NCBI GenBank assembly: GCA_964558665.1
Contig: CAZLFA010000034.1
Coordinates: 1-41,071 of the forward strand
DNA length: 41,071 bases
DNA from: CAZLFA01 sp964558665
Lineage (GTDB): Bacteria; Desulfobacterota; Syntrophia; Syntrophales; PHBD01
Reading direction: 5' to 3'
This document shows, in pieces, positions 31,948 through 41,023 of this stretch (within the stretch, counting starts at the first letter, position 1; the number at the start of each line of letters is the position of its first letter). The notes beneath the pieces are model-generated. The model was not told where the DNA came from, did not search any database, and saw nothing but the letters and a program-made list of their open reading frames with translations. Position numbers and translations under genes: made by a program.

Positions 31948-33327
31948 ATGATCAAAAAGATTATTGAAAACATCAAGAAACACGGGCTTCTGAATGAAGG
32001 CGATACCGTTGTTGCTGCCGTATCCGGGGGCCCTGATTCCGTGGCGCTTCTCAAGGCTCTTGCGGATATTTCATCCTCCTTTAATCTGAAATTGATCGCC
32101 GCTCACTTTAATCATGCATTGAGGGGGGAAGAGTCTGATCAGGATGAACGTTTTGTGTCTGAACTGGCCGGTAAATTCGGAATTATATTTGAGACGCGGC
32201 GGGCAGGCGTACAGACGGGAGAAAATTCTAAAAAGGCGTCGATAGAGAACACGGCAAGGATTGAGCGTTACGACTTCCTGGCCGAAGTCGCAGGGAAATA
32301 TAACGCAGCCAAAATAGCCCTCGGCCACAATTTGCATGACCAGAGTGAGACAATTATCATGAACCTGCTGCGCGGTTCGGGGGTGGAAGGTCTGCGGGGA
32401 ATAGTTCCTGTCAGGGAGGGCATTTTTATCCGTCCCCTGCTTGATATAACAAGAGAAGAAATAATGGATTTCTTGAAGGCTCGTAGTCTGGAATTCAGGA
32501 AAGACAGTTCAAATCTTTCAACCGCCTTTCAAAGGAACCGTCTCAGGCATCAGCTTATTCCTGAACTCAAGAAAAATTATAATCCCAGGCTGGATGAACA
32601 CCTGGGCCGGTTAGGTGAGATCGTCAGGCTGGAAGACGAATTCATAAACACCCTGGTTTGGGAAACACTGAAGACATGGGGGATTGCGCTTGGCGGGGAA
32701 GAGTATGACATTGGAATCGGCGATCTGCTGGGTGTCCATGAGGCGCTGCAAAGGAGGATTGTAAAGTCCATCCTGGAGAGCATGTCTCCGCAGAGGAACG
32801 GCATAGAATATAATCACATTCTGTCTGTTATAAATCTTTGCCGATATGCTAGTCCGCACGGGAGGCTCAGTCTTCCCTTCGGCATTAGAATAAAAAGGGA
32901 CTATCAAAAGCTTTACATATGCAAAGATAGCGGATCTGCAAAAGCGGGTTCGTTCTCCTACTTTTTTGAAGTGCCGGGAGAGATAGACATTCCTGAAGCC
33001 GGCATCAGGATGAGGGCGCGTTATATTGATGCGGATCTCGTTGATTTTTCAAAAACGAAGACAGCATATCTGGACTATGATAAATTAGCACACCCGCTGG
33101 AAGTGAGAAATTTTCGGCATGGTGACAGAATGCAGCCTCTGGGGCTGAGAGGTTCACAAAAGATAAAAAAGGTATTTATAGACCGCAAGATTGACACTGA
33201 AAAACGAATGATTATACCAATGGTAGCAGACAGGATGTCGGTGCTTTGGATACCGGGAATCAGATTCTGCGAGCGGGCAAAGGTTTCGGAAGTTACGAAA
33301 CAGGTCCTGGAGATAGAAATTGTTTGA
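31948..33327 (+). CDS. tilS: tRNA(Ile)-lysidine synthase TilS
   Basis: Modifies C34 of the AUA-reading tRNA-Ile to lysidine, changing both its codon and amino acid identity; normally essential. The 459-residue product has the PP-loop SGGPDS at 26-31, the HFNHALRGEESDQDERF segment, LGHNLHDQSETIIMNLLRGSGVEGLRG, RKDSSNLS and RNRLRHQLIP, and the C-terminal substrate-binding domain with RNFRHGDRMQPLGLRGSQKIKK. Full length. Neighbour of ftsH, as in many bacteria. Confidence 0.96.
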   Translation: MIKKIIENIKKHGLLNEGDTVVAAVSGGPDSVALLKALADISSSFNLKLIAAHFNHALRGEESDQDERFVSELAGKFGIIFETRRAGVQTGENSKKASIENTARIERYDFLAEVAGKYNAAKIALGHNLHDQSETIIMNLLRGSGVEGLRGIVPVREGIFIRPLLDITREEIMDFLKARSLEFRKDSSNLSTAFQRNRLRHQLIPELKKNYNPRLDEHLGRLGEIVRLEDEFINTLVWETLKTWGIALGGEEYDIGIGDLLGVHEALQRRIVKSILESMSPQRNGIEYNHILSVINLCRYASPHGRLSLPFGIRIKRDYQKLYICKDSGSAKAGSFSYFFEVPGEIDIPEAGIRMRARYIDADLVDFSKTKTAYLDYDKLAHPLEVRNFRHGDRMQPLGLRGSQKIKKVFIDRKIDTEKRMIIPMVADRMSVLWIPGIRFCERAKVSEVTKQVLEIEIV

Positions 33328-33435
33328 AATATCAAAAGGGTTATTATAAGGAGGAATGCTGACCGCGAGGTGATATTAACTAATGTTTAATAATATAAGA
33401 GATTTAGGGCGACACAAAAGATAGGAGAAAATATA

Positions 33436-35271
33436 TTGAATCCACTTCAGAAAAACATAGCGCTCTGGCTGGTGATAAGTTTGGTTATAGTACTTGTTTA
33501 CCATTTGTTTAATCAGCCGAAAAGCAGCCAGGAAACAATAATTTACAGTAAGTTCATTGCTACAGTGAACGAAGGCAAGGTCGCCGAAGTGACCATTCAG
33601 GGTGACAATATTACCGGAAAATACAAGGACGGGAAGACCGCTTTCAAGACCTTTGCGCCGAAAGACAATGCAATGATCACGCTGCTCCAGGAAAAAGGTG
33701 TGCAGATTGCGGCAAAGCCTGTTGAGGACTCACCCTGGTATATGACCATACTCATTTCGTGGTTTCCCATGCTCCTTCTTATCGGCGTATGGATTTTCTT
33801 CATGCGCCAGATGCAGACGGGCGGCGGCAAAGCCATGGCATTCGGCAAGAGCAGGGCCAGGCTTGTGACCGACAAGACAAAGAAAGTCACTTTCGCGGAT
33901 GTGGCAGGTATCGATGAAGCCAAGGCGGAACTTGAGGAAGTTATCGATTTCCTGAAAGATCCCAAAAAGTTTACCCGCCTGGGCGGCCGCATCCCCAAAG
34001 GGCTGCTGCTGGTCGGTTCTCCCGGAACGGGCAAGACTCTTCTGGCGAGAGCGATTGCGGGCGAGGCTGATGTGCCTTTTCTCAGCATAAGCGGCTCCGA
34101 TTTTGTGGAGATGTTTGTCGGTGTCGGCGCCTCGCGGGTCAGGGACCTCTTCGATCAGGGAAAAAAGAATGCCCCCTGTATAATTTTTATCGATGAAATA
34201 GATGCCGTCGGCCGCCACAGAGGTGCCGGACTTGGCGGCGGGCATGACGAGCGCGAACAAACCTTGAACCAGCTGCTTGTGGAGATGGACGGGTTTGAAT
34301 CCAATGAAGGGGTTATTCTCGTTTCTGCAACGAACCGTCCCGATGTCCTCGATCCGGCGCTGCTGAGGCCGGGAAGGTTTGACAGGCAGGTTGTGGTTCC
34401 GCTTCCTGACATCAAGGGAAGGGAAAAAATATTTCACGTGCACGCAAAAAAAACGCCCTTGAATGAAGATGTTGATTTTTCTGTTATAGCTAGAGGCACC
34501 CCCGGTTTTTCCGGAGCCGATATTGAAAACCTCGTAAATGAAGCAACTTTGTATGCGGCCAGGATGAACAAGGACAAAGTCGGCATGAGTGATTTCGAGT
34601 ATGCGAAAGACAAGGTCCTTATGGGAACTGAACGCAAGTCAATGGTCATAAGCGATGAAGAGAAAAGGATCACCGCGTATCATGAGACGGGGCATGCCCT
34701 TGTGGCCAAGCTTTTGCCGGGCACCGATCCGATACACAAGGTAACCATAATCCCGAGAGGAAGGGCTCTGGGCTTGACGCAGCAGTTGCCCATCGATGAA
34801 AAGCATACCTATCCGCGGGAGTACCTTTTGAATAGTATAGCCATTCTTCTCGGCGGCCGCGCGGCCGAGGAACTTGTGCTTAAGGATTTTACAACCGGCG
34901 CCGGCAACGATATAGAAAGAGCCACGAATCTTGCCAGGAAAATGGTGTGTGAATGGGGGATGAGTGATAACATGGGGCCGCTGAGTTATGGCAAGAAGGA
35001 AGAACAGATTTTTTTAGGCCGCGAATTTGCCACCCATAAGGACTATAGCGAAGAAACCGCTGAGAAGATCGATAAAGAGATCACAGGCATTGTGGCGGGC
35101 AGCTACGAGAAAGCCAAAAAGCTTTTATCAGACAACATGGATCTTCTGAACAGGATCGCCGCTGAACTTCTCGATAAAGAAGTGCTTAATTCTCTGGAGA
35201 TAGATTCGATCATGGGTATTGCTTCCACACCCGCTGAAGAGATCGAAAAATCGACTGAAACAATACACTGA
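33436..35271 (+). CDS. ftsH: ATP-dependent zinc metalloprotease FtsH
   Basis: Membrane-anchored hexameric AAA+ protease that extracts and degrades membrane and regulatory proteins. In 611 residues: membrane segment at about 8-25, a periplasmic domain, a second membrane segment at about 103-123, AAA module with Walker A GSPGTGKT near 194-201 (Ser instead of the common Pro), Walker B IIFIDEIDAVG, the arginine-finger region RPGRFDRQV, and the protease site HETGH near 416-420 (commonly HEAGH). Translation begins at TTG 33436 after GGAG, as judged from the typical MNPLQKNIALWLV start. The 108-base gap before it holds AT-rich sequence that may carry a promoter. Confidence 0.97.
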   Translation: MNPLQKNIALWLVISLVIVLVYHLFNQPKSSQETIIYSKFIATVNEGKVAEVTIQGDNITGKYKDGKTAFKTFAPKDNAMITLLQEKGVQIAAKPVEDSPWYMTILISWFPMLLLIGVWIFFMRQMQTGGGKAMAFGKSRARLVTDKTKKVTFADVAGIDEAKAELEEVIDFLKDPKKFTRLGGRIPKGLLLVGSPGTGKTLLARAIAGEADVPFLSISGSDFVEMFVGVGASRVRDLFDQGKKNAPCIIFIDEIDAVGRHRGAGLGGGHDEREQTLNQLLVEMDGFESNEGVILVSATNRPDVLDPALLRPGRFDRQVVVPLPDIKGREKIFHVHAKKTPLNEDVDFSVIARGTPGFSGADIENLVNEATLYAARMNKDKVGMSDFEYAKDKVLMGTERKSMVISDEEKRITAYHETGHALVAKLLPGTDPIHKVTIIPRGRALGLTQQLPIDEKHTYPREYLLNSIAILLGGRAAEELVLKDFTTGAGNDIERATNLARKMVCEWGMSDNMGPLSYGKKEEQIFLGREFATHKDYSEETAEKIDKEITGIVAGSYEKAKKLLSDNMDLLNRIAAELLDKEVLNSLEIDSIMGIASTPAEEIEKSTETIH

Positions 35272-35313
35272 AACACTGTATATGGAGTGCTTCTTCATCA
35301 GGGAAGGCTGACA

Positions 35314-36537
35314 ATGACCGACCATCCTGAGTGTCAATACAAGGTGAGATATCTGCATCTGTGCAGCGACTCAGACAGAATATCGATCATGCAAAAGACC
35401 GGTGTCGATCCTTACGGTATTAAGGCTATGCTGCCTAAGATGTCGGGATGCTGCATCCTTATCGAGGCGATTCCCTGTAAAATGGCCAATATCATAAAGC
35501 AGGAAATGCTCTCTGTGGGCGGGGATGCCGCAGTATCCAGGAATTCGGTTTCCTGCAGCGTCGAAAAGACGGACGCTGTTATCATCGGTTCGGAAAAACA
35601 GATCAGGCGCTTTGCAGACAAAGTGAGCGAACAGCCTTTTGGAATGAGCGGCATATCGCGGGAGGTGAAGGCGCTGATAGGGAATATGTCTGTCGAGAGC
35701 TATGATCTTGAAACAGGGAAGAGAAATATCCGCATCGGCGACAAGACCCTGATTATGGGGATCCTGAATGTGACGCCGGATTCCTTCTCTGATGGGGGGC
35801 GCTTCAATTCTACACAGGAGGCGGTGGAAGGCGGGCTGCGGATGATAGATGAAGGAGCCGACATTCTTGATATCGGCGGTGAATCGACAAGACCGGGTTC
35901 TGATCCCGTACCGGTGCAGGAAGAGATAGCGAGAGTCATTCCCGTGGTGAGGGAACTGGCCAAAAAGACATCGGTGCCGATATCGGTTGACACAACTAAA
36001 TCTGAAGTCGCGGAGATGGCCGTTGATCAGGGTGCCGAGATAATCAACGATATCAGCGGTCTCAGATTTGATGCCCGCATGGCTGAAGTTGCGGCCAGGA
36101 CAAAATCGGCGCTGATCCTTATGCACATGAAAGGAACGCCCAAGGATATGCAGACAGGCGATATCCGTTACAACAGCATAACGGGCGATATTCTGACTTT
36201 TTTGAAAAAGCAGATGGAGTATGCAGAATCTTCGGGCATTCGACGGGAATCCATAATGATCGATCCTGGTATCGGGTTTGGTAAAACTCCCGGCGACAAC
36301 TTGAGAATTTTGAGAAACCTGCGGGAGTTCAAAGCTGCAGGAAGGCCTATTGTAACCGGCGTATCGCGTAAATCGTTCATCGGACATCTGACCGGAGGTC
36401 TTCCCTCCGAGCGGATGGAAGGGACGGCAGCCGCCGTTTCTTCCGCCATTCTGAACGGCAGCCACGTGATAAGGGTTCATGATGTAAAATTCATGAAAAA
36501 AGTGGCATCCGTAGCAGATGCAATACTGAGGGCTTGA
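35314..36537 (+). CDS. folP: dihydropteroate synthase with N-terminal extension
   Basis: Condenses pterin pyrophosphate with p-aminobenzoate in folate synthesis. The TIM-barrel domain starts at about residue 145 (TLIMGILNVTPDSFSDGG, then DIGGESTRPGSDPV, the pterin-binding DPGIGFGK and the closing RVHDV) and runs to the end. The first 140 or so residues form an extra domain (KMSGCCILIEAIP, MANIIKQEMLSVGGDAAVSR) seen in the longer bacterial and archaeal-type enzymes of about 400 residues, function unclear. Start placed at ATG 35314 behind GGGAAGG; GTG 35287 is in frame. Fits the common ftsH-folP order and is one base from acpS. Confidence 0.94.
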   Translation: MTDHPECQYKVRYLHLCSDSDRISIMQKTGVDPYGIKAMLPKMSGCCILIEAIPCKMANIIKQEMLSVGGDAAVSRNSVSCSVEKTDAVIIGSEKQIRRFADKVSEQPFGMSGISREVKALIGNMSVESYDLETGKRNIRIGDKTLIMGILNVTPDSFSDGGRFNSTQEAVEGGLRMIDEGADILDIGGESTRPGSDPVPVQEEIARVIPVVRELAKKTSVPISVDTTKSEVAEMAVDQGAEIINDISGLRFDARMAEVAARTKSALILMHMKGTPKDMQTGDIRYNSITGDILTFLKKQMEYAESSGIRRESIMIDPGIGFGKTPGDNLRILRNLREFKAAGRPIVTGVSRKSFIGHLTGGLPSERMEGTAAAVSSAILNGSHVIRVHDVKFMKKVASVADAILRA

Positions 36538-36538
36538 G

Positions 36539-36919
36539 ATGATCGTTGGAATAGGAATCGATCTGGTTGAGGTCAGGAGAATAAAAAGAATTATCGACCG
36601 GTGGGGAGTCCGGTTTACCGAAAGAGTGTTTGCAGCCTGTGAGAGCGACTACTGCGAAGAGAAGGCCTTCCCTGCGATACATTATGCGGCAAGATTTGCG
36701 GCAAAGGAGGCGTTTCTGAAATCTTTCGGAATCGGCCTGGGCATGGGCGTCAGGATGAAAGAGATCGAGGTCAGAAATGCATCATCGGGAAAGCCGGAAC
36801 TGGCACTCTACGGAAGAGCGATGGAGATGATACGGGAACAGAAGATCATCACTTCTCATTTAACGCTGAGCCATACGAAGGATTACGCCATGGCTGCCGT
36901 TGTTCTGGAGAAAGTATAG
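36539..36919 (+). CDS. acpS: holo-[acyl-carrier-protein] synthase AcpS
   Basis: Transfers 4'-phosphopantetheine from CoA to acyl carrier protein. The 126-residue product is of the usual trimeric AcpS length and shows GIGIDLVEV with metal ligand D8, RFAAKEAFLK with E57, and the end motif LSHTKDYAMAAVV. The ATG comes one base after the folP stop codon, indicating translational coupling. Confidence 0.96.
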   Translation: MIVGIGIDLVEVRRIKRIIDRWGVRFTERVFAACESDYCEEKAFPAIHYAARFAAKEAFLKSFGIGLGMGVRMKEIEVRNASSGKPELALYGRAMEMIREQKIITSHLTLSHTKDYAMAAVVLEKV

Positions 36920-36947
36920 ACAAGCATTATAAGAGCAGGCAGGCAAA

Positions 36948-37436
36948 ATGGCATCAGGTAAATCGTCTTTAGAAATCGTTTCCGGAAGTTCTGCCCGCAC
37001 TTTCGACATCGGCTGCAGCATCGGCAGGCGGTTATCAGCAGGCGATATCGTCGCATTGACAGGTGAACTGGGGGCAGGCAAGACATCGCTGACGCAGGGA
37101 ATCGCTTCCGGCCTCGGAGTTTCAAATAAGTATCAGGTAACGAGCCCGACTTTCACACTGGTCAATGAGTATCCCGGACGGCTGACTCTTTACCACGTTG
37201 ATGTCTATAGATTAGCAGGATCCGACGATATGCTGGCTATGGGTTACGAGGATTTCTTTTTTGGAAAAGGTGTTACTGTCATTGAATGGGCTGAAAAAAT
37301 AATAGATATCCTGCCGGCTGAATCATATGCAATAAGAATGATATATGTTGACGAGGATACAAGAAAAGTAGAAATAGACGGCAATGATCAGGTTTTATCT
37401 GCGCTTGCAAAAGAATTGAATGTGGGAGGTTATTGA
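36948..37436 (+). CDS. tsaE: tRNA t6A biosynthesis ATPase TsaE
   Basis: P-loop ATPase that works with TsaB and TsaD in forming N6-threonylcarbamoyladenosine at position 37 of ANN-reading tRNAs. In 162 residues: Walker A GELGAGKT at 39-46, the switch segment SPTFTLVNEYPG, the HVDVYRL box and VIEWAEK. No domain is fused. It begins 28 bases after acpS and ends four bases before lysC. Confidence 0.95.
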   Translation: MASGKSSLEIVSGSSARTFDIGCSIGRRLSAGDIVALTGELGAGKTSLTQGIASGLGVSNKYQVTSPTFTLVNEYPGRLTLYHVDVYRLAGSDDMLAMGYEDFFFGKGVTVIEWAEKIIDILPAESYAIRMIYVDEDTRKVEIDGNDQVLSALAKELNVGGY

Positions 37437-37440
37437 GAAT

Positions 37441-38661
37441 ATGGGGTTAGTCGTTCAGAAGTACGGGGGAACATCAGTTGCAGACATAGAAAGGATAGAA
37501 AACGTCGCCCGCAGAGTAATCAAAACCAAACAGAGCGGTAATGATGTCATCGTCGTTCTGTCCGCCATGGCCGGAGAAACAGACAGGTTGATCAAACTTG
37601 CCCACCAGGTTTCTGCAGAGCCTAATGAGAGAGAATACGACTCTCTTATATCGACCGGCGAACAGGTTACGATAACGCTGCTTTCCATGATGCTCAACAA
37701 ATTGGGCTTCAGGGCCAAATCTCTCCTGGGTTTCCAGGTACGGATTACGACGGACAATGCATTTACGAAGGCCAGAATAGAGAACATTGATGAAGCTAAG
37801 ATACGCAATGAACTGAAAAAAGGATACATAATGGTTGTTGCCGGTTTTCAGGGAGTTGACAAGGACAATAATATCACGACACTGGGCAGGGGAGGTTCCG
37901 ATACCAGCGCAGTAGCGCTGGCGGCTGCTTTGAGGGCTGACTACTGTGATATATATACAGATGTCGACGGCGTTTATACAACGGATCCTAATATATGCGA
38001 TAAGGCCAAAAGGCTGAACAAAATATCTTATGATGAAATGCTGGAGATGGCCAGGGCCGGCGCAAAAGTGTTGCAGCCCCGATCAGTGGAATTGGCGAAA
38101 AAATTCAATGTGCCCGTTTATGTTAAATCATCATTTACAGATGAAGGTGGGACTCTTGTAACAAAGGAGGATAAGGACATGGAGAAGGAAGTGGTATCAG
38201 GAGTGACATATGACAGAGATCAAGCCAAGATTACAGTTGTCCGGGTTCCGGACAAACCGGGAATAGCCGAACGGCTGTTTACCCCATTGGCGGAAAATAA
38301 TATTGTCGTTGACATGATCATTCAGAATGCAAGTATTGACGGTTTCACGGACTTGACCTTTACCGTATCAAGAAAAGAAATCAAGGCTGCTCAAAAGCTT
38401 GTCGAAGCCGCCGCCAAAGACATTGGGGCGCAGAGGCTGGAGATTGATGAAAACGTGGCTAAAGTATCCATTATTGGAGTCGGTATGATAAGCCACTCCG
38501 GCGTGGCTGCAAAAATGTTCTCCACACTTGCCAAAGAAGGAATCAACATCGAGATGATCAGCACATCGGAGATCAAAATATCCTGCGTTGTAAAAGCCAA
38601 ATATACTGAATTGGCGGTCATGGCGCTTCATGACGCATTTGAACTGGAGAAGAGATCTTAG
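37441..38661 (+). CDS. lysC: aspartate kinase
   Basis: Phosphorylates aspartate at the entry to the lysine, threonine and methionine pathways. The 406-residue monofunctional enzyme has KYGGTSV at 7-13, GRGGSDTSAVALAAAL and DVDGVYTTDP in the kinase domain (about 1-245), and two ACT domains (about 265-405) that usually bind Lys and/or Thr for feedback inhibition. Start taken at ATG 37441, since GGGAGG lies upstream inside the end of tsaE; an open frame begins at 37420. No leader peptide or riboswitch precedes it. Confidence 0.96.
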   Translation: MGLVVQKYGGTSVADIERIENVARRVIKTKQSGNDVIVVLSAMAGETDRLIKLAHQVSAEPNEREYDSLISTGEQVTITLLSMMLNKLGFRAKSLLGFQVRITTDNAFTKARIENIDEAKIRNELKKGYIMVVAGFQGVDKDNNITTLGRGGSDTSAVALAAALRADYCDIYTDVDGVYTTDPNICDKAKRLNKISYDEMLEMARAGAKVLQPRSVELAKKFNVPVYVKSSFTDEGGTLVTKEDKDMEKEVVSGVTYDRDQAKITVVRVPDKPGIAERLFTPLAENNIVVDMIIQNASIDGFTDLTFTVSRKEIKAAQKLVEAAAKDIGAQRLEIDENVAKVSIIGVGMISHSGVAAKMFSTLAKEGINIEMISTSEIKISCVVKAKYTELAVMALHDAFELEKRS

Positions 38662-38707
38662 CAGAGCATAAAGAACCGTTTTCTTAATCAAAACAATTAC
38701 CGGATAT

Positions 38708-39286
38708 ATGACGGAACGCCAACTCACAGGTTCGGTATTGCTGATGCTTATTGCATTGCTGATCTCGTACCTGTGTACGCCCGGCGTATTGGACAGGGCC
38801 GGCATTAAAACCATCCCCTATGCTGAACCGGCTGCAGGAAAGTTAGTTGTAGAGCTGGACGGCGCCGCAATAAACACCGGCATATATTTCCTCGCTGACG
38901 GTTCATCAGTTGCGGATTTGCTCACCGTTTCCGGGCAGCGTGCTTTCGGCAGCATTGATCGACGGATTCTGAATATTAAGCTTAGTACGGGTAACAGAAT
39001 ATCTGTCCGGCGGGCTGAAGGCCAATCTGCTGATCTCTCAATAAATCAGATAAAAAATAACAAGAGACTGGCGCTTGACATGCCGGTTGATATCAATACT
39101 TCGACGGTGGATGATTTAATGCTTATTCCGGGCATCGGAGAGAAGACGGCGGAGAAGATTGTCAGCTACAGAACCGGCATCGGCAAATTCAGAAGGCTGG
39201 AAGACCTGAAAAAAGTTAAAGGCATCAAGGAAAAGAGATACAAAAAACTGGCGAAATATTTCTATCTCGGGAAGGATAAAATCTGA
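38708..39286 (+). CDS. ComEA-like helix-hairpin-helix protein with SLBB-like domain
   Basis: A 192-residue membrane-anchored protein. An N-terminal hydrophobic helix (about 8-24) is followed by an SLBB-like beta domain (about 44-112, KLVVELDGAAINTGIYFLADGS split across 45-66) and a ComEA-type double helix-hairpin-helix at about 128-185 (VDINTSTVDDLMLIPGIGEKTA, with the second LEDLKKVKGIKEKRYKKL). Such proteins bind DNA at the cell surface during natural uptake, but without other com genes nearby this remains a guess. It ends the plus-strand cluster and converges on the transglycosylase gene. Confidence 0.85.
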   Translation: MTERQLTGSVLLMLIALLISYLCTPGVLDRAGIKTIPYAEPAAGKLVVELDGAAINTGIYFLADGSSVADLLTVSGQRAFGSIDRRILNIKLSTGNRISVRRAEGQSADLSINQIKNNKRLALDMPVDINTSTVDDLMLIPGIGEKTAEKIVSYRTGIGKFRRLEDLKKVKGIKEKRYKKLAKYFYLGKDKI

Positions 39287-39314
39287 GGCGCCTGATGGTC
39301 TGTAATATCTTGAT

Positions 39315-39968
39315 TTATCTGAATGCCGTCAAATAACCCTTAACCCGCTGTACATAGTCCTGGGTTTCTCTGTACGGAGGAACGCCTTTGTATTTCATGA
39401 CGGCCTTTTCACCCGCATTATATGCAGCAAGAGCCAATGAAAGGTTCCCGTTGAAGCGGCTGAGAAGATAACGCAGATATCTGACACCGCCGTCAATGTT
39501 TTTCTCCGGATGAAACGAATCCTGGACCTGCAGATAAGATGCGGTAGCAGGCATCAACTGCATCAACCCCCGTGCTCCCTTAGGCGATACAGCCTGATGA
39601 TTGAAATTCGATTCAGCCTTTATAACAGCTTTTATCAGTGCGGAATCGATTTTGTATTTTTCAGCGGCTTTCTGTATCATAGTGTCGTACTGAGCGTAGT
39701 TAACTCTTATCCTGCGATCGAAAAGAACTCTCTTCTCGCGCAGGATGAGCTTGTATTTTCCGTGGCCTTCTATAGGAACATTCGTCAGATGAACGACGCC
39801 TTCCTCGTCAACATATGTGTAATAGTCGGCACTGGAATAACCGGGTAAAACAACAGTCACTGTTGTAAATAACACAGCAAAGATTATTGCCTTTAAAATC
39901 AGAGTGCCTGTCTTTTTGTTTAGAACCCGTTTAATCGCCATGGATATCAATTCGTTATGTATTGTCAT
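39315..39968 (-). CDS. lytic transglycosylase (Slt family) with DUF4124 domain
   Basis: Predicted periplasmic enzyme cleaving peptidoglycan glycan strands with formation of anhydro-muramyl ends. In 217 residues: a late hydrophobic segment (about 23-42) serving as signal or anchor, a short DUF4124-like module (YYTYVDEEGVVHLTNVP), and the catalytic domain from about 95, with the catalytic glutamate in KAESNFNHQAVSPKGARG (E119), GLMQLMPATA and LALAAYNAGE. Start taken as ATG 39968, with an in-frame TTG at 39980; the Shine-Dalgarno site is weak. A perfect palindrome lies upstream at 40006-40025. Confidence 0.92.
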   Translation of the reverse strand: MTIHNELISMAIKRVLNKKTGTLILKAIIFAVLFTTVTVVLPGYSSADYYTYVDEEGVVHLTNVPIEGHGKYKLILREKRVLFDRRIRVNYAQYDTMIQKAAEKYKIDSALIKAVIKAESNFNHQAVSPKGARGLMQLMPATASYLQVQDSFHPEKNIDGGVRYLRYLLSRFNGNLSLALAAYNAGEKAVMKYKGVPPYRETQDYVQRVKGYLTAFR

Positions 39969-40005
39969 ATTTTTTTCCAAGCCGGAACTGCGTTAAGTAT
40001 TGTAA

Positions 40006-40025
40006 ACATGTCTAGCGAGACATGT
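40006..40025. promoter_or_regulatory. palindrome upstream of the transglycosylase gene
   Basis: ACATGTCT-AGCG-AGACATGT, eight perfect pairs around a four-base centre, 38 bases upstream of the transglycosylase start codon. No T run follows on the minus strand apart from TTT, so an operator is likelier than a terminator. Confidence 0.45.
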
Positions 40026-40560
40026 GGATATATTGCACTATGCATACCATAATTACTTAAACAGAAATTTTATTTTAAATTAATTTATCTTATTTTTCAA
40101 GGTTTTATTGATTTATAATTTACAGATAAAGAAACAGGCAGGATAGAACTATAAAATCCGCTTTGCTTGTTTTGAAAAGATCATATTATTGTTAATAAAT
40201 AAAGGCGGTTCTGCGAATTCCTCGTTACGGGATGATAAAACTCCGGTCACTATTAATGCAATACATCATAACCATTGACTTATTTCCTGTCTGCATACTC
40301 TTTGTGCAAGATGTTAAAAGATCGTGATAATTCGAAACTTACGGAAGTTCTCAACATGTTTGTACACAAACCTATCCACACCCTTGTGGAGAACGAATGT
40401 AAAGAGGCGGAATCAAGCGAAAGATTGCCTCAACAGTTAAAACAAGCTCTGAAGACCATCGGCAGTCGTCAAAGTGCATCTGTCCGTCTTCAGGATTTTT
40501 GCAGATATATCAGACCTTGCGGGTTGCTTTTGAATTATCTTGACAGGTGGCCGTGAGTTT
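40026..40560. other. gene-poor AT-rich interval
   Basis: No convincing gene. One open frame of 93 codons (40275-40556, plus) has no Shine-Dalgarno site or known family. Around 40372-40391 a CTATCCACA and an oppositely oriented TGTGGAGAA resemble DnaA-box-like sequences, but each has mismatches and there is no cluster. Confidence 0.4.
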
Positions 40561-40561
40561 C

Positions 40562-40591
40562 TTGACATGCGGGACTTAGTTGTTCTATATT
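40562..40591 (+). promoter_or_regulatory. promoter of the small secreted cysteine-rich protein
   Basis: TTGACA (40562-40567), an 18-base spacer, TATATT (40586-40591). A perfect -35 and a good -10. Start near 40598, giving a 5' UTR of about 155 bases. Confidence 0.75.
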
Positions 40592-40656
40592 AAACATCAA
40601 TAAAAGGAAGCATTCAAAAGCGGCATTTTCGGATTTAATAAGTATCAGAAGTAATT

Positions 40657-40690
40657 GGCTTAAGACGTTGCTGTAACGTCGGGTTAAGCC
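40657..40690 (+). promoter_or_regulatory. large hairpin in the 5' UTR
   Basis: GGCTTAA (40657-40663) and GACGTT (40664-40669) pair with AACGTC (40675-40680) and TTAAGCC (40684-40690): 13 pairs with a GGG bulge on the 3' side and a five-base loop. No T run follows, so it is not a terminator. It may stabilise the message or control translation. Confidence 0.6.
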
Positions 40691-40753
40691 GGTTTAACAA
40701 TAAAACTATAAATCGATCATCTGTAAGATTTTAACAAGATAAGGAGGTTTGAA

Positions 40754-40993
40754 ATGAGATTTGTGTTTTCTATGCTTTTCCTGTCGTTGTTTACGTTAAC
40801 GGGCATGGCTTGGGCGGCTAATCCGGACGCGGGTTGCGTGCAAAAATGCGAGAAGCAGAAGAAGTCGTGTATGGCTCAATACACAAAATCTGACAGCCGC
40901 AGCGGAACCTATGTAACGCCGGACGGTCATAAGATATGCTGGCAGGGTTTTCACGACTGCAAGAATCAGTGCCCTAAGAAGAAAGGCAAATAA
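40754..40993 (+). CDS. small secreted six-cysteine protein
   Basis: A 79-residue precursor with a clear signal peptide (hydrophobic residues 4-18, AWA cleavage site after residue 21) and a basic mature part of 58 residues. Its six cysteines (28, 32, 39, 62, 69, 73) are arranged as a mirror: C-x3-C-x6-C, 22 residues, C-x6-C-x3-C, which suggests two helices joined by disulfides or a metal site. Lys-rich at both ends (CEKQKKSC, CPKKKGK). AAGGAGG lies six bases before the ATG, an excellent ribosome site. Its own strong promoter and long structured 5' UTR point to high or regulated expression. I do not recognise the family. Confidence 0.85.
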   Translation: MRFVFSMLFLSLFTLTGMAWAANPDAGCVQKCEKQKKSCMAQYTKSDSRSGTYVTPDGHKICWQGFHDCKNQCPKKKGK

Positions 40994-41023
40994 GGCTTTT
41001 TTCGGATAACAAGCCATTAATGA

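Noticed and set aside
33350..33371. Mini reading frame of five codons with a strong AAGGAGG before it, upstream of ftsH
   Set aside because: The spacing between AAGGAGG and its ATG is only one base, and no attenuator structure follows.
35371..36480. Minus-strand open frame of 369 codons opposite folP
   Set aside because: Antisense shadow of dihydropteroate synthase, with no motifs and no ribosome site.
40372..40391. Two DnaA-box-like sequences suggesting an origin
   Set aside because: Each deviates from TTATNCACA, only two are present, and no dnaA, dnaN or other origin-linked genes or unwinding element are seen nearby.
40275..40556. 93-codon plus-strand frame in the gene-poor stretch
   Set aside because: Begins with TTG (first ATG at 40311), no Shine-Dalgarno sequence, no recognisable domain. 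It may be real but cannot be supported.
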